Below are positions 1 to 11,879 of a stretch of 64,000 bases of DNA, in pieces. This stretch comes from Ensifer adhaerens (lineage in GTDB: Bacteria > Pseudomonadota > Alphaproteobacteria > Rhizobiales > Rhizobiaceae), in NCBI RefSeq assembly GCF_002007205.1, contig NZ_LAZS01000014.1, positions 372,001 to 436,000 of the forward strand, read 5' to 3'. Below the pieces are notes generated by a model. The model was not told where the DNA came from. It worked only from the letters and a program-made list of their open reading frames with translations, and did not search any database. Within the stretch, counting starts at the first letter, position 1; each line of letters opens with the position of its first letter. The position numbers were made by a program, and so were the translations under genes.

Positions 1-2603
1 GTGATGCCGAGCCCCGTTGGCAGCAGGAATGGGAAAAGAACGAGGTCTTCCAGACCGAGAACGATGATCCGCGCGAAAAGTACTACGTGCTCGAGATGTT
101 CCCGTATCCGTCGGGCCGCATTCACATGGGCCACGTGCGCAACTACACCATGGGCGACGTGGTGGCGCGCTACAAGCGCGCCCGCGGCTTCAACGTATTG
201 CATCCGATGGGTTGGGACGCCTTTGGCATGCCGGCCGAAAACGCCGCCATGGAGCGTGGCGTGCACCCGGCCAGCTGGACCTACCAGAACATCGCCTCGA
301 TGAAGGCGCAGCTGAAGGTCATGGGCCTGTCGCTCGACTGGAACCGCGAATTCGCCACCTGCGACCCGGCCTATTACCAGCGCCAGCAGCACCTGTTCCT
401 GGATTTCCTGGAGAAGGGCCTCGTCTATCGCAAGCAGTCGAAGGTCAACTGGGATCCGGTCGACAACACCGTGCTCGCCAACGAGCAGGTGATCGACGGC
501 CGCGGCTGGCGCTCGGGCGCGCTGGTCGAACAGCGCGAACTGACACAATGGTTCTTCCGCATCACCGACTTCAGCCAGGAACTGCTCGACGCGCTGGACA
601 CGCTGGATCAGTGGCCCGAGAAGGTTCGCCTGATGCAGAAGAACTGGATCGGCCGCTCGGAAGGTCTGTCGCTGCGTTGGGAACTGGTCGACGGTACCGC
701 CGGTGACGCGACGGAACTCACCGTCTACACCACCCGCCCGGACACGCTCTTCGGCGCCTCGTTCCTCGCGATCGCCGCCGACCACCCGCTGGCAAGACAG
801 GTGGCAGCGACCAATCCGGAGGTCGATGCCTTCTGCGAGGAGTGCCGCCGCGCCGGCACCTCGCTCGCCGCGCTCGAAACGGCTGAAAAGAAGGGCATCG
901 ACACCGGCATCCGGGCCAAGCACCCGCTCGATCCGAGCTGGGAGCTGCCGGTCTATGTCGCAAACTTCGTGCTGATGGACTACGGCACGGGCGCCATCTT
1001 CGGCTGCCCCTCCGGCGACCAGCGCGACCTCGACTTCGCCCGCAAATACGATCTGCCGGTCGTACCTGTCGTCATGCCGAAGGACGGCGATGCCGCGACC
1101 TTTGCGATCGGTGACGAGGCCTATATCGGCGACGGCGTGATGATCAATTCGCGCTTCCTCGACGGCCTGTCGACCGAAGAGGCTTTCGAGACCGTTGCCT
1201 CCAGGCTCGAGAAGGAAACGCTCGCTGGCGCGCCGCGTGCCGAGCGCAAGGTCAACTTCCGCCTGCGCGACTGGGGCATCTCGCGCCAGCGCTATTGGGG
1301 CTGCCCGATCCCGGTCATCCATTGCGAGGACTGCGGCGTCGTGCCGGTTCCGAAGGCAGACCTGCCGGTCGTGCTGCCGCCTGATGTCACCTTCGACAAG
1401 CCTGGCAATCCGCTCGACCGTCATCCGACCTGGCGCCATGTCGCCTGCCCGCATTGCGGCAAGGACGCCCGCCGCGAGACGGACACGATGGACACCTTCG
1501 TCGATTCGTCCTGGTACTTCACGCGCTTCACCGCGCCGTGGGAAGATAATCCGACCGATCCCAAGGTTGCCAACCACTGGCTGCCGGTTGACCAGTATAT
1601 CGGCGGCATCGAGCACGCGATCCTGCACCTGCTCTACTCGCGCTTCTTCACCCGCGCGATGAAGGAAACCGGCCACGTCGCCGTCGACGAACCGTTCAAG
1701 GGACTGTTCACCCAGGGCATGGTCGTGCACGAGACCTATAGCCGCGGCGATGGCGCGCAGCGCGAATGGGTAACTCCGGCCGAGATCCGCATCGAGGAGA
1801 TCGACGGGCGCCGCCGCGCGACGCTGATCGAGACCGGTGAGGACATCACCATCGGCTCGATCGAGAAGATGTCGAAGTCGAAGAAGAACGTTGTCGATCC
1901 GGATGACATCATCGCCTCCTACGGCGCCGATACCGCCCGCTTCTTCGTGCTCTCCGACTCACCTCCGGATCGAGACGTGATCTGGTCGGAAGCGGGTGTT
2001 GAAGGATCGCATCGCTTCGTGCAGCGCGTCTGGCGTCTGATCGGTGAAGCGGCCGAAAAGCTGCGCGGGATCGAAGCCGCACCGGCACTCGAGGGCGAGG
2101 CCCTCTCGGTGTCTCAGGCGGCGCACAAGACGCTGCGCGCGGTCGAGGCGGATTATGACAAGCTCGCCTTCAACAAGGCCGTGGCGCGCATCTATGAGCT
2201 CGTGAACACGCTTGCCGCACCGCTGACCCAGGTTGCCGCCGGCAAGGCCGACGCAGCACTGGCGAGTGCTGTCAAGGACGCCACGGTGATCGTGATCAAC
2301 CTGATTGCACCGATGATGCCCCACCTCGCCGAGGAATGCTGGCGCGAAATCGGCGGCGAGGGGCTGATCGCGGAACGCGGCTGGCCGACGTTCAACCCTG
2401 CCTTGGTCGTCGAGAACGAAATCACCCTGCCGGTGCAGATCAACGGCAAGAAGCGCGCCGATTTGACAATCGCCCGCGATGCGGATCAGAGTGCGATCGA
2501 AAGCGCCGTCCTGGCGCTCGATGCCGTCAAGTCCGCACTCAACGGCAGCAGCCCCAAGAAAATCATCGTCGTGCCCCAGAGGATCGTCAATGTCGTTGTC
2601 TGA
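1..2603 (+). CDS. leuS: Leucyl-tRNA synthetase, 5' end missing
   Basis: Class I aminoacyl-tRNA synthetase that charges tRNA-Leu in the cytosol. The reading frame is already open at the left edge, so the first few codons (about 10, judging by family length near 876 residues) lie outside the window. The HIGH-type ATP-binding motif appears as HMGH at 123-134 after a PYPSGR stretch, and the second signature KMSKS is at 1866-1880. Between them lie the editing (CP1) domain and the tryptophan-rich [12 protein letters not shown] stretch typical of LeuRS. The C-terminus ends in the usual small domain ([12 protein letters not shown]... [13 protein letters not shown]). The stop codon overlaps the start of lptE, so the two are translationally coupled. 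Identification is certain. Confidence 0.97.
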   Translation, partial: DAEPRWQQEWEKNEVFQTENDDPREKYYVLEMFPYPSGRIHMGHVRNYTMGDVVARYKRARGFNVLHPMGWDAFGMPAENAAMERGVHPASWTYQNIASMKAQLKVMGLSLDWNREFATCDPAYYQRQQHLFLDFLEKGLVYRKQSKVNWDPVDNTVLANEQVIDGRGWRSGALVEQRELTQWFFRITDFSQELLDALDTLDQWPEKVRLMQKNWIGRSEGLSLRWELVDGTAGDATELTVYTTRPDTLFGASFLAIAADHPLARQVAATNPEVDAFCEECRRAGTSLAALETAEKKGIDTGIRAKHPLDPSWELPVYVANFVLMDYGTGAIFGCPSGDQRDLDFARKYDLPVVPVVMPKDGDAATFAIGDEAYIGDGVMINSRFLDGLSTEEAFETVASRLEKETLAGAPRAERKVNFRLRDWGISRQRYWGCPIPVIHCEDCGVVPVPKADLPVVLPPDVTFDKPGNPLDRHPTWRHVACPHCGKDARRETDTMDTFVDSSWYFTRFTAPWEDNPTDPKVANHWLPVDQYIGGIEHAILHLLYSRFFTRAMKETGHVAVDEPFKGLFTQGMVVHETYSRGDGAQREWVTPAEIRIEEIDGRRRATLIETGEDITIGSIEKMSKSKKNVVDPDDIIASYGADTARFFVLSDSPPDRDVIWSEAGVEGSHRFVQRVWRLIGEAAEKLRGIEAAPALEGEALSVSQAAHKTLRAVEADYDKLAFNKAVARIYELVNTLAAPLTQVAAGKADAALASAVKDATVIVINLIAPMMPHLAEECWREIGGEGLIAERGWPTFNPALVVENEITLPVQINGKKRADLTIARDADQSAIESAVLALDAVKSALNGSSPKKIIVVPQRIVNVVV

Positions 2604-3114
2604 TAGAGCTGGTTTCCGTATCCGGTCGATTCCGGTTCTGGCTGGCGTGCTCATGTTGACCGCGCTCGCCGGCTGCCAGGTCAGGCCGCTCTATTCCGAT
2701 CCCGTCGGCACCTCGACCGCACTTGCGGCGATCGAGATTTCCGAAGCCGACGATCGTGTCGAGCAGGAAGTGCGCAACGCCCTGATCTTCCTGGCTGCAG
2801 GCGGCCAGGGCGAGCCCGTGAACCCGCAATACCACCTGGCGCTCAACGTTACGCACCGGTCGATGGGCGTGCTCTACGACCAGGCCAAGGACCGGGCGGG
2901 CGCCGGCCGTATCGTCGTCAAGGCGGACTATAACCTAACGAAGATCGGTACGGGCGAGACCATCAAGTCCGGCAACCGTACCGCGGTCGCGCTCGTCGAC
3001 TTCCCGGTCCAGGAATTTGCCAAGGTGCGGGCCGTTCGCGATGGTGAAAACCGCGCGGCCAAGGAACTGGCCGAACTGATCCGGGCCGACATCGCCGCGG
3101 CTCTCAGCCGCTAA
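2590..3114 (+). CDS. lptE: LPS-assembly lipoprotein LptE
   Basis: Outer-membrane lipoprotein that plugs the LptD barrel and helps deliver lipopolysaccharide to the cell surface. The chosen ATG at 2590 gives 174 residues starting MSLSDRAGF. It puts a basic, hydrophobic signal peptide directly before a lipobox (LAGC, Cys29), as expected for signal peptidase II cleavage. A longer frame back to 2479 exists but would bury the signal peptide. The start overlaps leuS by 14 bases, and holA follows 11 bases after the stop; leuS-lptE-holA is a conserved order in proteobacteria, which supports the LptE call more than primary sequence does, since the family diverges fast. Confidence 0.85.
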   Translation: MSLSDRAGFRIRSIPVLAGVLMLTALAGCQVRPLYSDPVGTSTALAAIEISEADDRVEQEVRNALIFLAAGGQGEPVNPQYHLALNVTHRSMGVLYDQAKDRAGAGRIVVKADYNLTKIGTGETIKSGNRTAVALVDFPVQEFAKVRAVRDGENRAAKELAELIRADIAAALSR

Positions 3115-3125
3115 CCGGTGCCGAC

Positions 3126-4160
3126 ATGAGCGAGGTCAAGTCGCACGAGTTCGACTCCTTTCTCCAGAAGTCCGCCGGGGTCTACCGGCTTTTCATCCTC
3201 TACGGGCCCGATCGCGGGCTCGTCTCCGAGCGCGCCTCTGCGATCGCGGCGCGTTGCGGCGTGCCGCTCGACGATCCCTTTTCCCTCTTGAAACTCGACG
3301 TCAGCGAGCTGACCCAATCGCCCGGGCGCCTGCTCGACGAGGTAAACTCGATCGGCCTCTTCGGCGGAGAAAAGCTCGTCTGGGTCCGTGGCGCGGCCAA
3401 CGAAAAGCCCTTGGTCGATGCGCTGCAGATCCTTTCCTCCGAGCCACCGACTGGAAGCTATGTGATCGTCGAGGCCGGCGACCTGAAAAAGGGCGCGGCG
3501 CTTCGCAAGGTCGGTGAAAGCGCCCGGTCGGTCGCCTGCATCGCCTGCTACAGCGATGATGCTCGCAGCCTGCAGGCGCTGATAGACAAGGAACTTGGCG
3601 ACGAGAAGCTCGGCATCAGCCCGGCGGCGCGGCAGCGGCTGCTCGAGGCGCTCGGCGGCGACCGTCTGGCCTCACGAAACGAGCTGCGCAAACTTGCGCT
3701 TTATTGCCGAGGCAAGTCGACGGTGGACGAAGGCGACGTTCTCGATATCGTCGGCGATGCCAGCGCGATCTCCGTCGACGATGCGGTCGATGCCGTGCTG
3801 AAGGGCGACCTTGATGGGCTGCTGCACGCCATGCAGAAGATCACCACCTCCAAGACGCCGGCCTTTCTGGTGCTGCAGGCGTGCCTGCGACAGTTTCAGC
3901 AGCTTGATGTGATGCGGGCGGAGATGGATTTAAGCCGTCAGCAGGCCAGCCAGGTGATCGCAACGCTCGGACGCGGCCTGCACTTTCGCCGCAAGCCGAT
4001 CGTCGAGGCAGCCCTGAAACATTGGTCGAGCCCGGCTATCCGCCGTGAACTCAACCGACTGCAGACGACCATCTTTCAGAGCCGCAGCCGCGCGAGCCTG
4101 GAAGAGAGCCTGGTGCTGCAGAACCTGATGGCGATCGCAGTGCAATCGGCCCGCCGCTGA
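3126..4160 (+). CDS. holA: DNA polymerase III delta subunit
   Basis: Clamp-loader subunit that opens the beta sliding clamp during replication. The product is 344 residues, the usual length for HolA. It begins with the LFILYGPDRGLVSERA stretch, a degenerate P-loop-like segment typical of delta, and ends with the helical collar domain (NLMAIAVQSARR). It is the last gene of the rightward leuS-lptE-holA group and converges on parB. Delta lacks a working ATPase site, and none is visible here. Confidence 0.9.
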   Translation: MSEVKSHEFDSFLQKSAGVYRLFILYGPDRGLVSERASAIAARCGVPLDDPFSLLKLDVSELTQSPGRLLDEVNSIGLFGGEKLVWVRGAANEKPLVDALQILSSEPPTGSYVIVEAGDLKKGAALRKVGESARSVACIACYSDDARSLQALIDKELGDEKLGISPAARQRLLEALGGDRLASRNELRKLALYCRGKSTVDEGDVLDIVGDASAISVDDAVDAVLKGDLDGLLHAMQKITTSKTPAFLVLQACLRQFQQLDVMRAEMDLSRQQASQVIATLGRGLHFRRKPIVEAALKHWSSPAIRRELNRLQTTIFQSRSRASLEESLVLQNLMAIAVQSARR

Positions 4161-4310
4161 GCTGTCTCTCGCGGCTCGTTCCCGTGTTTGCAGCCTAACG
4201 TTCGGTCCCGCGACGGGTCTTCGGCGTGCTTGCCGGAGGTCGTTTGGCTGCTTCAATCACCGGCCGAAGCTCAACGAACCGCCGGAAAACATCATTATAT
4301 CAAACAATTA

Positions 4311-4339
4311 GGCGCGCCGCTCCACAGGGGCGGCGCGCC
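4311..4339. terminator. GC-rich hairpin between convergent holA and parB
   Basis: Perfect 10-bp inverted repeat (GGCGCGCCGC at 4311-4320 and its complement at 4330-4339) around a 9-base loop. It lies in the 212-base gap between the holA and parB stop codons. On the minus strand it is followed by A/T-rich sequence with short T runs, so it would mainly serve parB; on the plus strand there is no T tract. Nothing else is recognisable in the gap. Confidence 0.45.
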
Positions 4340-4372
4340 ATCAATACGTGAATGTGAAATTTCAGGGGCGTT

Positions 4373-5263
4373 TTATCGCCGTTCGAGCAACCGGCAGATT
4401 TCTTCGAGCTGATCGAGCGTCTTGTAAGCGATGCGCAGATGGCCGCCGGACGCCTTGTGGTTCACGGTCACCTCAAGCCCCAGGCTATCGGACAGCGTGC
4501 GCTCGAGCGCCAGCGTATCGGCATCCTTCTCGTCGCGGCGGGCGGTCTTGCCGTAGTTGGGATCGTTCTGCGCGCGAATATCGTTCTGCGCGATGCGCTC
4601 GGCGTCACGCACCGAGAGACCCTTGGCAATGATCGTCCGGGCGAGGGTGGCCGGATCCGATGTCGGAATGAGCGCGCGCGCATGTCCAGCCGAAAGCGCA
4701 CCTTCCGACAACATGTCGCGAACCGGCTCCGGCAGTTTGAGCAGGCGCAGGCTGTTGGCCACGTGGCTTCGGCTCTTGCCGATGATTTCGCCGAGATCGT
4801 TCTGCGTATAGCCGTGCTCGGCAATCAGTTGCTCGTAGCCGAGCGCTTCATCGAGCGGATTGAGGTCGGAACGCTGGACGTTTTCAACGATGGCGATTTC
4901 AAGCGCCGTGCGATCGTCGACGTCGCGAATGATGACCGGGATTTCGGTGAATCCGGCCAGCTGCGCTGCCCGCCAGCGACGCTCACCGGCGATGATCTCG
5001 TAGCGATCGACCCCGATCGTCCGCGCGACGACGGGTTGGACGATGCCATGCTGCCGGATCGAATTGGCGAGATCCTGCAGTTCTGCCTCGTCGAATTGCC
5101 GACGCGGGTTACGCGGGTTGCGCGATACGAACTCGATCGGCACTCGTCGATCCGGATTGACCGGGGCAGGGGCGGCCGCGCCGGTCTGCAACGGTTGATC
5201 CATCTCGCCGATCAACGCGGCCAGTCCGCGCCCGAGCCGTCTCTTCGAGCTATCGTCGTTCAT
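4373..5263 (-). CDS. parB: Chromosome partitioning protein ParB
   Basis: CTP-dependent DNA clamp that loads at parS sites and spreads, forming the partition complex moved by ParA and recruiting condensin. The 296-residue product has the N-terminal RRLGRGLAALIGE motif that contacts ParA, the CTP-binding domain with GERR at residues 93-96, and a helix-turn-helix around 152-174 (TQNDLGEIIGKSRSHVANSL). The C-terminal dimerisation segment ends LEEICRLLERR. It lies 35 bases downstream of parA and is co-transcribed with it. Five probable parS sites occur in this same window. Confidence 0.96.
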   Translation of the reverse strand: MNDDSSKRRLGRGLAALIGEMDQPLQTGAAAPAPVNPDRRVPIEFVSRNPRNPRRQFDEAELQDLANSIRQHGIVQPVVARTIGVDRYEIIAGERRWRAAQLAGFTEIPVIIRDVDDRTALEIAIVENVQRSDLNPLDEALGYEQLIAEHGYTQNDLGEIIGKSRSHVANSLRLLKLPEPVRDMLSEGALSAGHARALIPTSDPATLARTIIAKGLSVRDAERIAQNDIRAQNDPNYGKTARRDEKDADTLALERTLSDSLGLEVTVNHKASGGHLRIAYKTLDQLEEICRLLERR

Positions 5264-5298
5264 ATCGTCACCCGAGTTAAATTACGCTACCGAAATGA

Positions 5299-6111
5299 TT
5301 ATGCCGCCTTGCGCTGGCGCTCGCGTTGAATGACTTCGGAGGCCAGTTGCAGATAGGCCTGGCTGCCGGCGCACTTCAGATCGTACAGAATGGCCGGCTT
5401 GCCATAGGACGGCGCTTCCGAGACGCGAACATTACGCGGGATCAAGGTGTGGTAAACCTTATCGCCGAGATGCGTCCGTACGTCGCTAACAACCTGCTGT
5501 GCGAGGTTGTTGCGGGAATCGAACATCGTCAGCACGATGCCCTGGATATCCAGACTCGGATTCACGGTCCGGCGAATCTGATCCACGGTCTCCAACAACT
5601 GGCTCAAGCCTTCGAGCGCAAAGAACTCGCACTGCAGCGGCACGAGCACGGAATGCGCCGCAGCCATCGCGTTCATCGTCAGCAAATTGAACGACGGCGG
5701 GCAATCGACGAGCACGTAGGAATACTCCATCGCCGCGGGGCTGACCAAGGCCTTGCGCAAACGGAAGACGCGATCCGGTTCCTGCGAAATTTCCATCTCG
5801 ACACCGAGAAGGTCCATGGTCGATGGAATGATCGAGAGGTTCGGAACGGCTGTCTGCTGAGCGATCTCACCGATCCCGTGCGACCCCATCATCAGCTCGT
5901 AGGATGACAGGTTACGATCGCGGCGCTGGATGCCCAGGCCGGTGCTGGCGTTGCCCTGCGGGTCCAGATCAACGATCAGAACGTGTTCGCCGATGGCCGC
6001 CAATGCGGTTGCCAGATTGATGGCGGTCGTGGTTTTGCCGACGCCGCCTTTCTGATTTGCGATTGTGATGATCCGGTTTTTGCCACCAAACATGTTTCCG
6101 CTCGCGATCAC
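5299..6111 (-). CDS. parA: Chromosome partitioning ATPase ParA
   Basis: Deviant Walker-type ATPase that binds nucleoid DNA when ATP-bound and draws ParB-parS complexes toward the new pole. The signature [10 protein letters not shown] is at residues 21-30, followed by [10 protein letters not shown] and the [13 protein letters not shown] motif. Two starts are possible: a GTG at 6111 that shares GTGA with the rsmG stop (270 residues), or an ATG at 6093 (MFGGKNR, 264 residues). The first is favoured by the 4-base overlap; neither has a strong ribosome site. It forms an operon with rsmG upstream and parB downstream. Confidence 0.95.
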   Translation of the reverse strand: MIASGNMFGGKNRIITIANQKGGVGKTTTAINLATALAAIGEHVLIVDLDPQGNASTGLGIQRRDRNLSSYELMMGSHGIGEIAQQTAVPNLSIIPSTMDLLGVEMEISQEPDRVFRLRKALVSPAAMEYSYVLVDCPPSFNLLTMNAMAAAHSVLVPLQCEFFALEGLSQLLETVDQIRRTVNPSLDIQGIVLTMFDSRNNLAQQVVSDVRTHLGDKVYHTLIPRNVRVSEAPSYGKPAILYDLKCAGSQAYLQLASEVIQRERQRKAA

Positions 6112-6749
6112 TGGGCCCTGCGCGCCAGATTTGCGATCTCGAGCACGACAGAATCCGGCTCGACCACGCTTGGATGTTTTACCAGATCAAACTGATAGCG
6201 GCCAACGGCTTTGTCGATTTCGCGCTGGTAATCCCGCCCTTTATGGAAGTAGGCGACCGCTTTCTGCTCCTTCGCCGTCATCCACGGCGCAGAATAGTCG
6301 AGCAGCAGGGTCAAATCCGCGAGCGCGCGCGCCGAAACAGCGTCCGCGCGGGGAATCAATGCACCTGCTTCTTCGATTCGAACCGGGTGAACCGAGCCGC
6401 GCGCGCCGGTTTCTGCCAATGCGACACGCAAGAATGCAGCCTTCTTATTGTTGCTTTCGACAAGATGGACCCAACCGTCGCCAAACTCGGCGAGATAGAT
6501 CGCCGTGATGACACCTGGAAAGCCGCCACCGCTGCCGAGATCGACCCAGGTCTTCGGGCCTGGCGACAACTTCGCGAGCTGCAAGCTATCGACAATGTGC
6601 CGACGCCAAAGATCTTCGATCGTGGACGGCGCAACAAGATTGATCGACTTCGCCCACTTCTGGAAGAGCTTGGCAAAATGCTCGAGCCGTTCATTCGTTT
6701 CACGTGAAACACGCAGTCCGTTCAACACATCGATTGGACTCGCCTTCAT
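6108..6749 (-). CDS. rsmG: 16S rRNA (guanine-527-N7)-methyltransferase RsmG (GidB)
   Basis: SAM-dependent enzyme that methylates G527 of 16S rRNA; loss in other bacteria gives low-level streptomycin resistance. The product is 213 residues. The SAM-binding motif is [13 protein letters not shown], preceded by the RHIVDSLQL segment that is diagnostic for RsmG. Its ATG overlaps the mnmG stop by four bases (ATGA), and its stop overlaps the parA GTG, so mnmG-rsmG-parA-parB are translationally linked. The N-terminal codons (LRVSRETNE) contain a parS-like ParB site, so the protein sequence there is shaped by two functions. Confidence 0.95.
   Translation of the reverse strand: MKASPIDVLNGLRVSRETNERLEHFAKLFQKWAKSINLVAPSTIEDLWRRHIVDSLQLAKLSPGPKTWVDLGSGGGFPGVITAIYLAEFGDGWVHLVESNNKKAAFLRVALAETGARGSVHPVRIEEAGALIPRADAVSARALADLTLLLDYSAPWMTAKEQKAVAYFHKGRDYQREIDKAVGRYQFDLVKHPSVVEPDSVVLEIANLARRAQ
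6696..6711. promoter_or_regulatory. parS: parS-like ParB binding site inside rsmG
   Basis: CGTTTCACGTGAAACA matches the bacterial parS consensus TGTTTCACGTGAAACA at 15 of 16 positions. It lies within the first codons of rsmG. It is about 1.5 kb from parB and part of a cluster of five sites near the probable origin. Confidence 0.85.
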
Positions 6750-8629
6750 TGTACGCCGGCCTTTTCTTCACGTTCTACGGATCGGTTCTGTCGCTTCAAC
6801 CACGCAAGGATCAGCGACGCGGCTGCCGGTGTCATACCGTCAACCTTCATCGCCTGGGCCAGATTGCGCGGCGCCTGCTGTTTCAGCTTCTGCTTCAACT
6901 CATTGGAAAGACCCGAGAGCGCATCAAAATCGAAGCCGTCGGGGATGACCAGGTTTTCCTCGCGCTGAATGCCGGCAATATCCGCTGCCTGACGATCCAT
7001 ATAGACCGCATAGACCGCGTCGATCTCAAGCGCCTCAACGACGCGCGGACCAATCGACGACAGCTCGGGCCAGAGTGGCTCTAAGCCGGCAATCGACTGA
7101 TCGGGATAGGACAGGATCTCGAAAGCAGTGCGCCGTTGGCCATCCTGGTTGAGCTTGAGGCCATGACGGTTTCCTTCGGCCGGCGTTACCGACAGGCTCT
7201 TCAGCAGAGCGCGGCCTTCGTCGAAACGCGCACGCCAATCGGCAAAACGATCGCGGCGAGCATCCGAGATGCAACCGAGTTCCATCGCAAGCGGAGTCAG
7301 GCGCGCATCGGCATTGTCGGCCCGGAGCGACAATCGATACTCCGCGCGGGAGGTAAACATGCGATAGGGCTCGGTGATGCCCCGCGACGTCAGGTCGTCG
7401 ATCATGACACCGATATAGGACTGCGTTCGGCTGAACACGATTTCGGGACGGTTGGTCGCGACCAAGGCAGCATTCAGGCCGGCAACAAGACCTTGCGCTC
7501 CCGCTTCTTCATAGCCAGTCGTGCCGTTGATTTGCCCAGCCAGAAAAAGCCCCGGCATCTTCCTGACGGCAAGGGTCGCATTCAGTTCGCGCGGATCGAC
7601 GTGATCGTATTCGATAGCGTAGCCTGGCTGCAGGATCGCGACATTCTCCAATCCGGGGATCGTCTTGATGAAGGCTTCCTGGATGTCGGCCGGCAGCGAC
7701 GTCGAAATGCCGTTCGGGTAGATCGTGTCGTCATCAAGCCCTTCCGGTTCCAGGAAGATCTGGTGACCATCACGTTCGCCAAAGCGTACGATCTTGTCTT
7801 CGATCGATGGACAATAGCGCGGCCCAACACCCTCGATCTGCCCGGAGTACATCGCCGACTTGCCGATATTATCGGCAATGATCTTATGTGTCGCTTCCGT
7901 CGTCCGCGTCACGCCGCAGTCGATCTGCCGGTTGAGGATGCGGTCGGTCATGAACGAGAAGGGCGCCGGATCCTCGTCCGGGCCTTGGCGGCCGACACGC
8001 GCCCAGTCGATGGTGCGACCATCCAGTCGGGCGGGCGTTCCGGTCTTCAGGCGGCCGAGCCGTAAGCCAAACCGCAGCAAGGTTCCGGAGAGCCCCACGG
8101 ACGGTTCTTCGCCGACACGTCCGGCCGGAATTTTCTGGTCGCCGATGTGAATGAGGCCCTTCAAGAACGTGCCCGTCGTCAAAACGACGGACTTGGCTTG
8201 AAAGCTCCGGCCGTCCTTCATGACGACACCGTTGATTCGGCCCTGTTCTTCCAACAGGTCGAAGGCATCGCCCTCGATAACCGTCAAATTCTCGATGGCA
8301 GCGATCTCCCGCTGCATGGCTTCGCGATAGAGGCGGCGGTCGGCTTGCGTACGCGGACCGCGCACTGCTGGGCCCTTGCGGCGGTTGAGCAAACGAAACT
8401 GAATGCCGCCGGCATCGGCGACGCGTCCCATCAGGCCGTCCATCGCGTCGATCTCACGGACCAGGTGTCCCTTGCCCAAGCCGCCGATCGCCGGATTGCA
8501 GGACATAACGCCGATCGTCGATGCCTTGTGCGTGATCAACGCGGTGTTGGCGCCCAAACGCGCAGCCGCCGCGGCGGCCTCGCAGCCGGCATGGCCACCG
8601 CCAATGACGATTACGTCAAATTGCATCAT
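6746..8629 (-). CDS. mnmG: tRNA uridine-5-carboxymethylaminomethyl modification enzyme MnmG (GidA)
   Basis: FAD-dependent partner of MnmE; together they modify the wobble uridine (U34) of several tRNAs. The chosen ATG at 8629 gives 627 residues starting [15 protein letters not shown], which places the FAD-binding GGGHAG at residues 10-15 where the family has it. An AGAGG ribosome site precedes it; the next codon is also ATG. An upstream extension to 8695 would read through a parS site and is not used. Family signatures [22 protein letters not shown] and the YPNGISTSL region are present. It overlaps rsmG by four bases and follows mnmE by 92 bases. Confidence 0.96.
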   Translation of the reverse strand: MMQFDVIVIGGGHAGCEAAAAAARLGANTALITHKASTIGVMSCNPAIGGLGKGHLVREIDAMDGLMGRVADAGGIQFRLLNRRKGPAVRGPRTQADRRLYREAMQREIAAIENLTVIEGDAFDLLEEQGRINGVVMKDGRSFQAKSVVLTTGTFLKGLIHIGDQKIPAGRVGEEPSVGLSGTLLRFGLRLGRLKTGTPARLDGRTIDWARVGRQGPDEDPAPFSFMTDRILNRQIDCGVTRTTEATHKIIADNIGKSAMYSGQIEGVGPRYCPSIEDKIVRFGERDGHQIFLEPEGLDDDTIYPNGISTSLPADIQEAFIKTIPGLENVAILQPGYAIEYDHVDPRELNATLAVRKMPGLFLAGQINGTTGYEEAGAQGLVAGLNAALVATNRPEIVFSRTQSYIGVMIDDLTSRGITEPYRMFTSRAEYRLSLRADNADARLTPLAMELGCISDARRDRFADWRARFDEGRALLKSLSVTPAEGNRHGLKLNQDGQRRTAFEILSYPDQSIAGLEPLWPELSSIGPRVVEALEIDAVYAVYMDRQAADIAGIQREENLVIPDGFDFDALSGLSNELKQKLKQQAPRNLAQAMKVDGMTPAAASLILAWLKRQNRSVEREEKAGVQ

Positions 8630-8662
8630 TGCCTCTTCTCCGGGGTTGACCCCGGCACGAAT

Positions 8663-8678
8663 CGTTTCACGTGAAACA
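8663..8678. promoter_or_regulatory. parS: parS-like site between mnmE and mnmG
   Basis: CGTTTCACGTGAAACA, 15 of 16 matches to the parS consensus and identical to the copy in rsmG. It lies in the 92-base gap between mnmE and mnmG, just upstream of the mnmG start. Confidence 0.85.
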
Positions 8679-8721
8679 CAACGAAGGACTCGCACACGTT
8701 GTATTCACCGCGGTCTATAAG

Positions 8722-10047
8722 TTATTTCCCGATACAGAATTCAGAAAATATCACATCGAGAAGGTTCTCGACATCCACGCGGCCGGTTATCCGTCCAATT
8801 GCGTCGCCAGCAAGGCGCAGCAGTTCCGCGCGGATATCCAAGCCCAGGTCCTGCCTTGCCATACTGTCCGCGATGGCCCGCTGCGCCTGCCGCAAGCTAT
8901 CCACATGACGCCGCCGCGAAGGCAGCGACAAGGAGGTGCGCCCGCTGAGATCCGGCAAGTGCGCCGCGATCGCGTCCAGCAGTCGCTCCATGCCTTCGCC
9001 GGTTTTCGTCGAAACCAACACATCGGCGGAACCTTTGCGCCAGTCTTTGCCGCGATCGAGCTTCGTTCCCACGCGCAAGACCGGAGTCTTCGCGGATGCG
9101 AAGTCCGAGATGACCTCAAATCCGTCCGGAGTGTCGGCCAGCAGCAGAACGAGATCCGCTCGCTCGATAATTTCTCGTGCGCGACGAATACCTTCCTGTT
9201 CGACCTTCTCGTTGGTTTCCCGCAGGCCGGCCGTATCGTAGAGCTTCACGGAGAATCCGGCTAAGGAAAGATCGACGGAAAGGACATCGCGGGTCGTACC
9301 GGCGATTTCGGTGACGATCGCAATGTCGCGTTGCGCCAGCGCATTGAGCAAGCTCGACTTGCCGGCATTCGGCTCACCGGCGATGACGATCTTCAGCCCA
9401 TCTCGGATGATCTCCGCGATCGGCGCATCGGCGATATGTGCTGCGATCTCCTGGGATAGCAGAGACATGTCCTGCCAGATACGCTCGCTGACCGACCCCG
9501 GGACATCGTCTTCGTCGGCAAAGTCGAGCTCGGCCTCGATCATCGCCCGCGCATGGGTCAAGCGCTTCGCCCAGCCGGCATAGACTTTTGATTGTCCGCC
9601 GCCGGAATGTTCGACCGCAAGACGGCGCTGCATTTCAGTCTCGGCGACGATCAGGTCGGCAAGGCCCTCGACCTCGACCAGATCGAGCTTGCCGTTCTGG
9701 AAGGCACGTCGCGAAAATTCACCCGCTTCCGCATGGCGCAGGCCGTCCAGCCTGGAGAGCTCCCCGAGCAAGGCGTTCACCGCGGCACGGCCGCCATGGA
9801 TCTGGAACTCGGCGCAATCTTCTCCCGTGAAGGAGGCCGGGCCGCGAAAATAAAGAACAAGGCCGCTATCGATCACGTCACCGTTACGAGACCGAATCGA
9901 TCTCAATGCCGCAGTCCGTGGTGCCGGCACGCCACCACACAACGTCTGGAGTACTGCCTCTGTATGCCCGCCGCTGATACGCACGACTGCGACGCCGGCG
10001 GGCAAGGCGCCGCTGGAAAGCGCATAGATCGTGTGCGTCGCTGTCAT
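8722..10047 (-). CDS. mnmE: tRNA modification GTPase MnmE (TrmE)
   Basis: GTPase that works with MnmG on tRNA wobble uridine. The ATG at 10047 (MTATHTIYALSSG, with AGGTGA ahead of it) matches the conserved N-terminus and gives 441 residues; a longer frame to 10236 would add an unrelated tail. The N-terminal tetrahydrofolate-binding domain is followed by a helical domain into which the G domain is inserted: P-loop GEPNAGKSS from residue 224, G2/G3 TTRDVLS and DTAGLRET, G4 as GTKLD. The C-terminus ends FCIGK, the conserved CIGK catalytic tail. The gene precedes mnmG on the same strand. Confidence 0.96.
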   Translation of the reverse strand: MTATHTIYALSSGALPAGVAVVRISGGHTEAVLQTLCGGVPAPRTAALRSIRSRNGDVIDSGLVLYFRGPASFTGEDCAEFQIHGGRAAVNALLGELSRLDGLRHAEAGEFSRRAFQNGKLDLVEVEGLADLIVAETEMQRRLAVEHSGGGQSKVYAGWAKRLTHARAMIEAELDFADEDDVPGSVSERIWQDMSLLSQEIAAHIADAPIAEIIRDGLKIVIAGEPNAGKSSLLNALAQRDIAIVTEIAGTTRDVLSVDLSLAGFSVKLYDTAGLRETNEKVEQEGIRRAREIIERADLVLLLADTPDGFEVISDFASAKTPVLRVGTKLDRGKDWRKGSADVLVSTKTGEGMERLLDAIAAHLPDLSGRTSLSLPSRRRHVDSLRQAQRAIADSMARQDLGLDIRAELLRLAGDAIGRITGRVDVENLLDVIFSEFCIGK

Positions 10048-10253
10048 GGGCTCACCTGAAAGGACCGCGGGCGCGCTGGAGGCCTCGATGGTCGAAACAA
10101 TGGGCATCGTCGAAGTTCCCGACCGGATCGTTCCGTTTCGCGGAGCACGCTCACGCGGAGCGGAACAGTATCTCAAAGGGTCGGCGTGCTTATGCCGAAA
10201 GAATGCCGAAAATTCAAGGCCTCGCTGCATCCCCATAGTTCCCGACGACCGCG

Positions 10254-10269
10254 TGTTTCACGTGAATCA
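10254..10269. promoter_or_regulatory. parS: parS-like site upstream of mnmE
   Basis: TGTTTCACGTGAATCA, 15 of 16 matches to the parS consensus. It lies in the 372-base gap between the mnmE start (10047) and the rho stop (10420). Apart from this site and the rho terminator, the gap holds nothing else that I recognise; the mnmE promoter is presumably here too. Confidence 0.8.
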
Positions 10270-10360
10270 GCAGAAGCGGTGTGGCGCTGATCGCGGACGT
10301 AGTCGGAGATTGTTGCGAAACCGAATCGAAGTCAGGAATGAATCCGGCTAAGGTTTGGAA

Positions 10361-10394
10361 ACGAAAAAACCGGTCGACGCGTCGTCGACCGGTT
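10361..10394 (-). terminator. Intrinsic terminator of rho
   Basis: Perfect 12-bp stem (AACCGGTCGACG at 10368-10379 with its complement at 10383-10394) around a 3-base loop. Read on the minus strand it is followed by six Ts. It starts 26 bases after the rho stop codon. It is a clear factor-independent terminator, fitting for the gene of the termination factor itself. Confidence 0.88.
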
Positions 10395-10419
10395 CTGGAA
10401 CTTTGCAGATGAACGCGAC

Positions 10420-11685
<1,266 letters not shown>

Positions 11686-11806
11686 GAAGGATCCATGTTT
11701 GGTATGGGTAGTGGGGAGATGGCGAGTATTCGTTGGGGAGCTGCGGCTGGAAGGGGCAGGCTCTTGTCTTTGTCACAAGCCATGAAGAGGAGATGGCAGA
11801 AAATAG

Positions 11807-11822
11807 CGATTCACGTGAAACC
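11807..11822. promoter_or_regulatory. parS: Weaker parS-like site in the rho leader
   Basis: CGATTCACGTGAAACC keeps the TTCACGTGAA core and matches parS at 13 of 16 positions. It lies in the 194-base region upstream of rho. It is the most degenerate member of the cluster and may bind ParB only weakly. Confidence 0.5.
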
Positions 11823-11839
11823 CCGCAAGGGGCTGTCGA

Positions 11840-11868
11840 AAATTAGAAACGACTATCGCAAGCCGCAA
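11840..11868 (-). promoter_or_regulatory. Candidate rho promoter
   Basis: On the minus strand, TTGCGG (11868-11863) and TAATTT (11845-11840) are separated by 17 bases, fitting a housekeeping sigma promoter. Transcription would start near 11833, giving a leader of about 150 bases before rho. Pattern call only. Confidence 0.4.
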
Positions 11869-11879
11869 ATCGATTAAAT

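Noticed and set aside
2479-2589. Upstream extension of lptE
   Set aside because: It lies wholly within leuS and would place the lipoprotein signal peptide about 38 residues inside the protein.
4188-4412. 74-codon frame in the holA-parB gap
   Set aside because: It runs through the terminator hairpin and into parB; composition unlike a gene.
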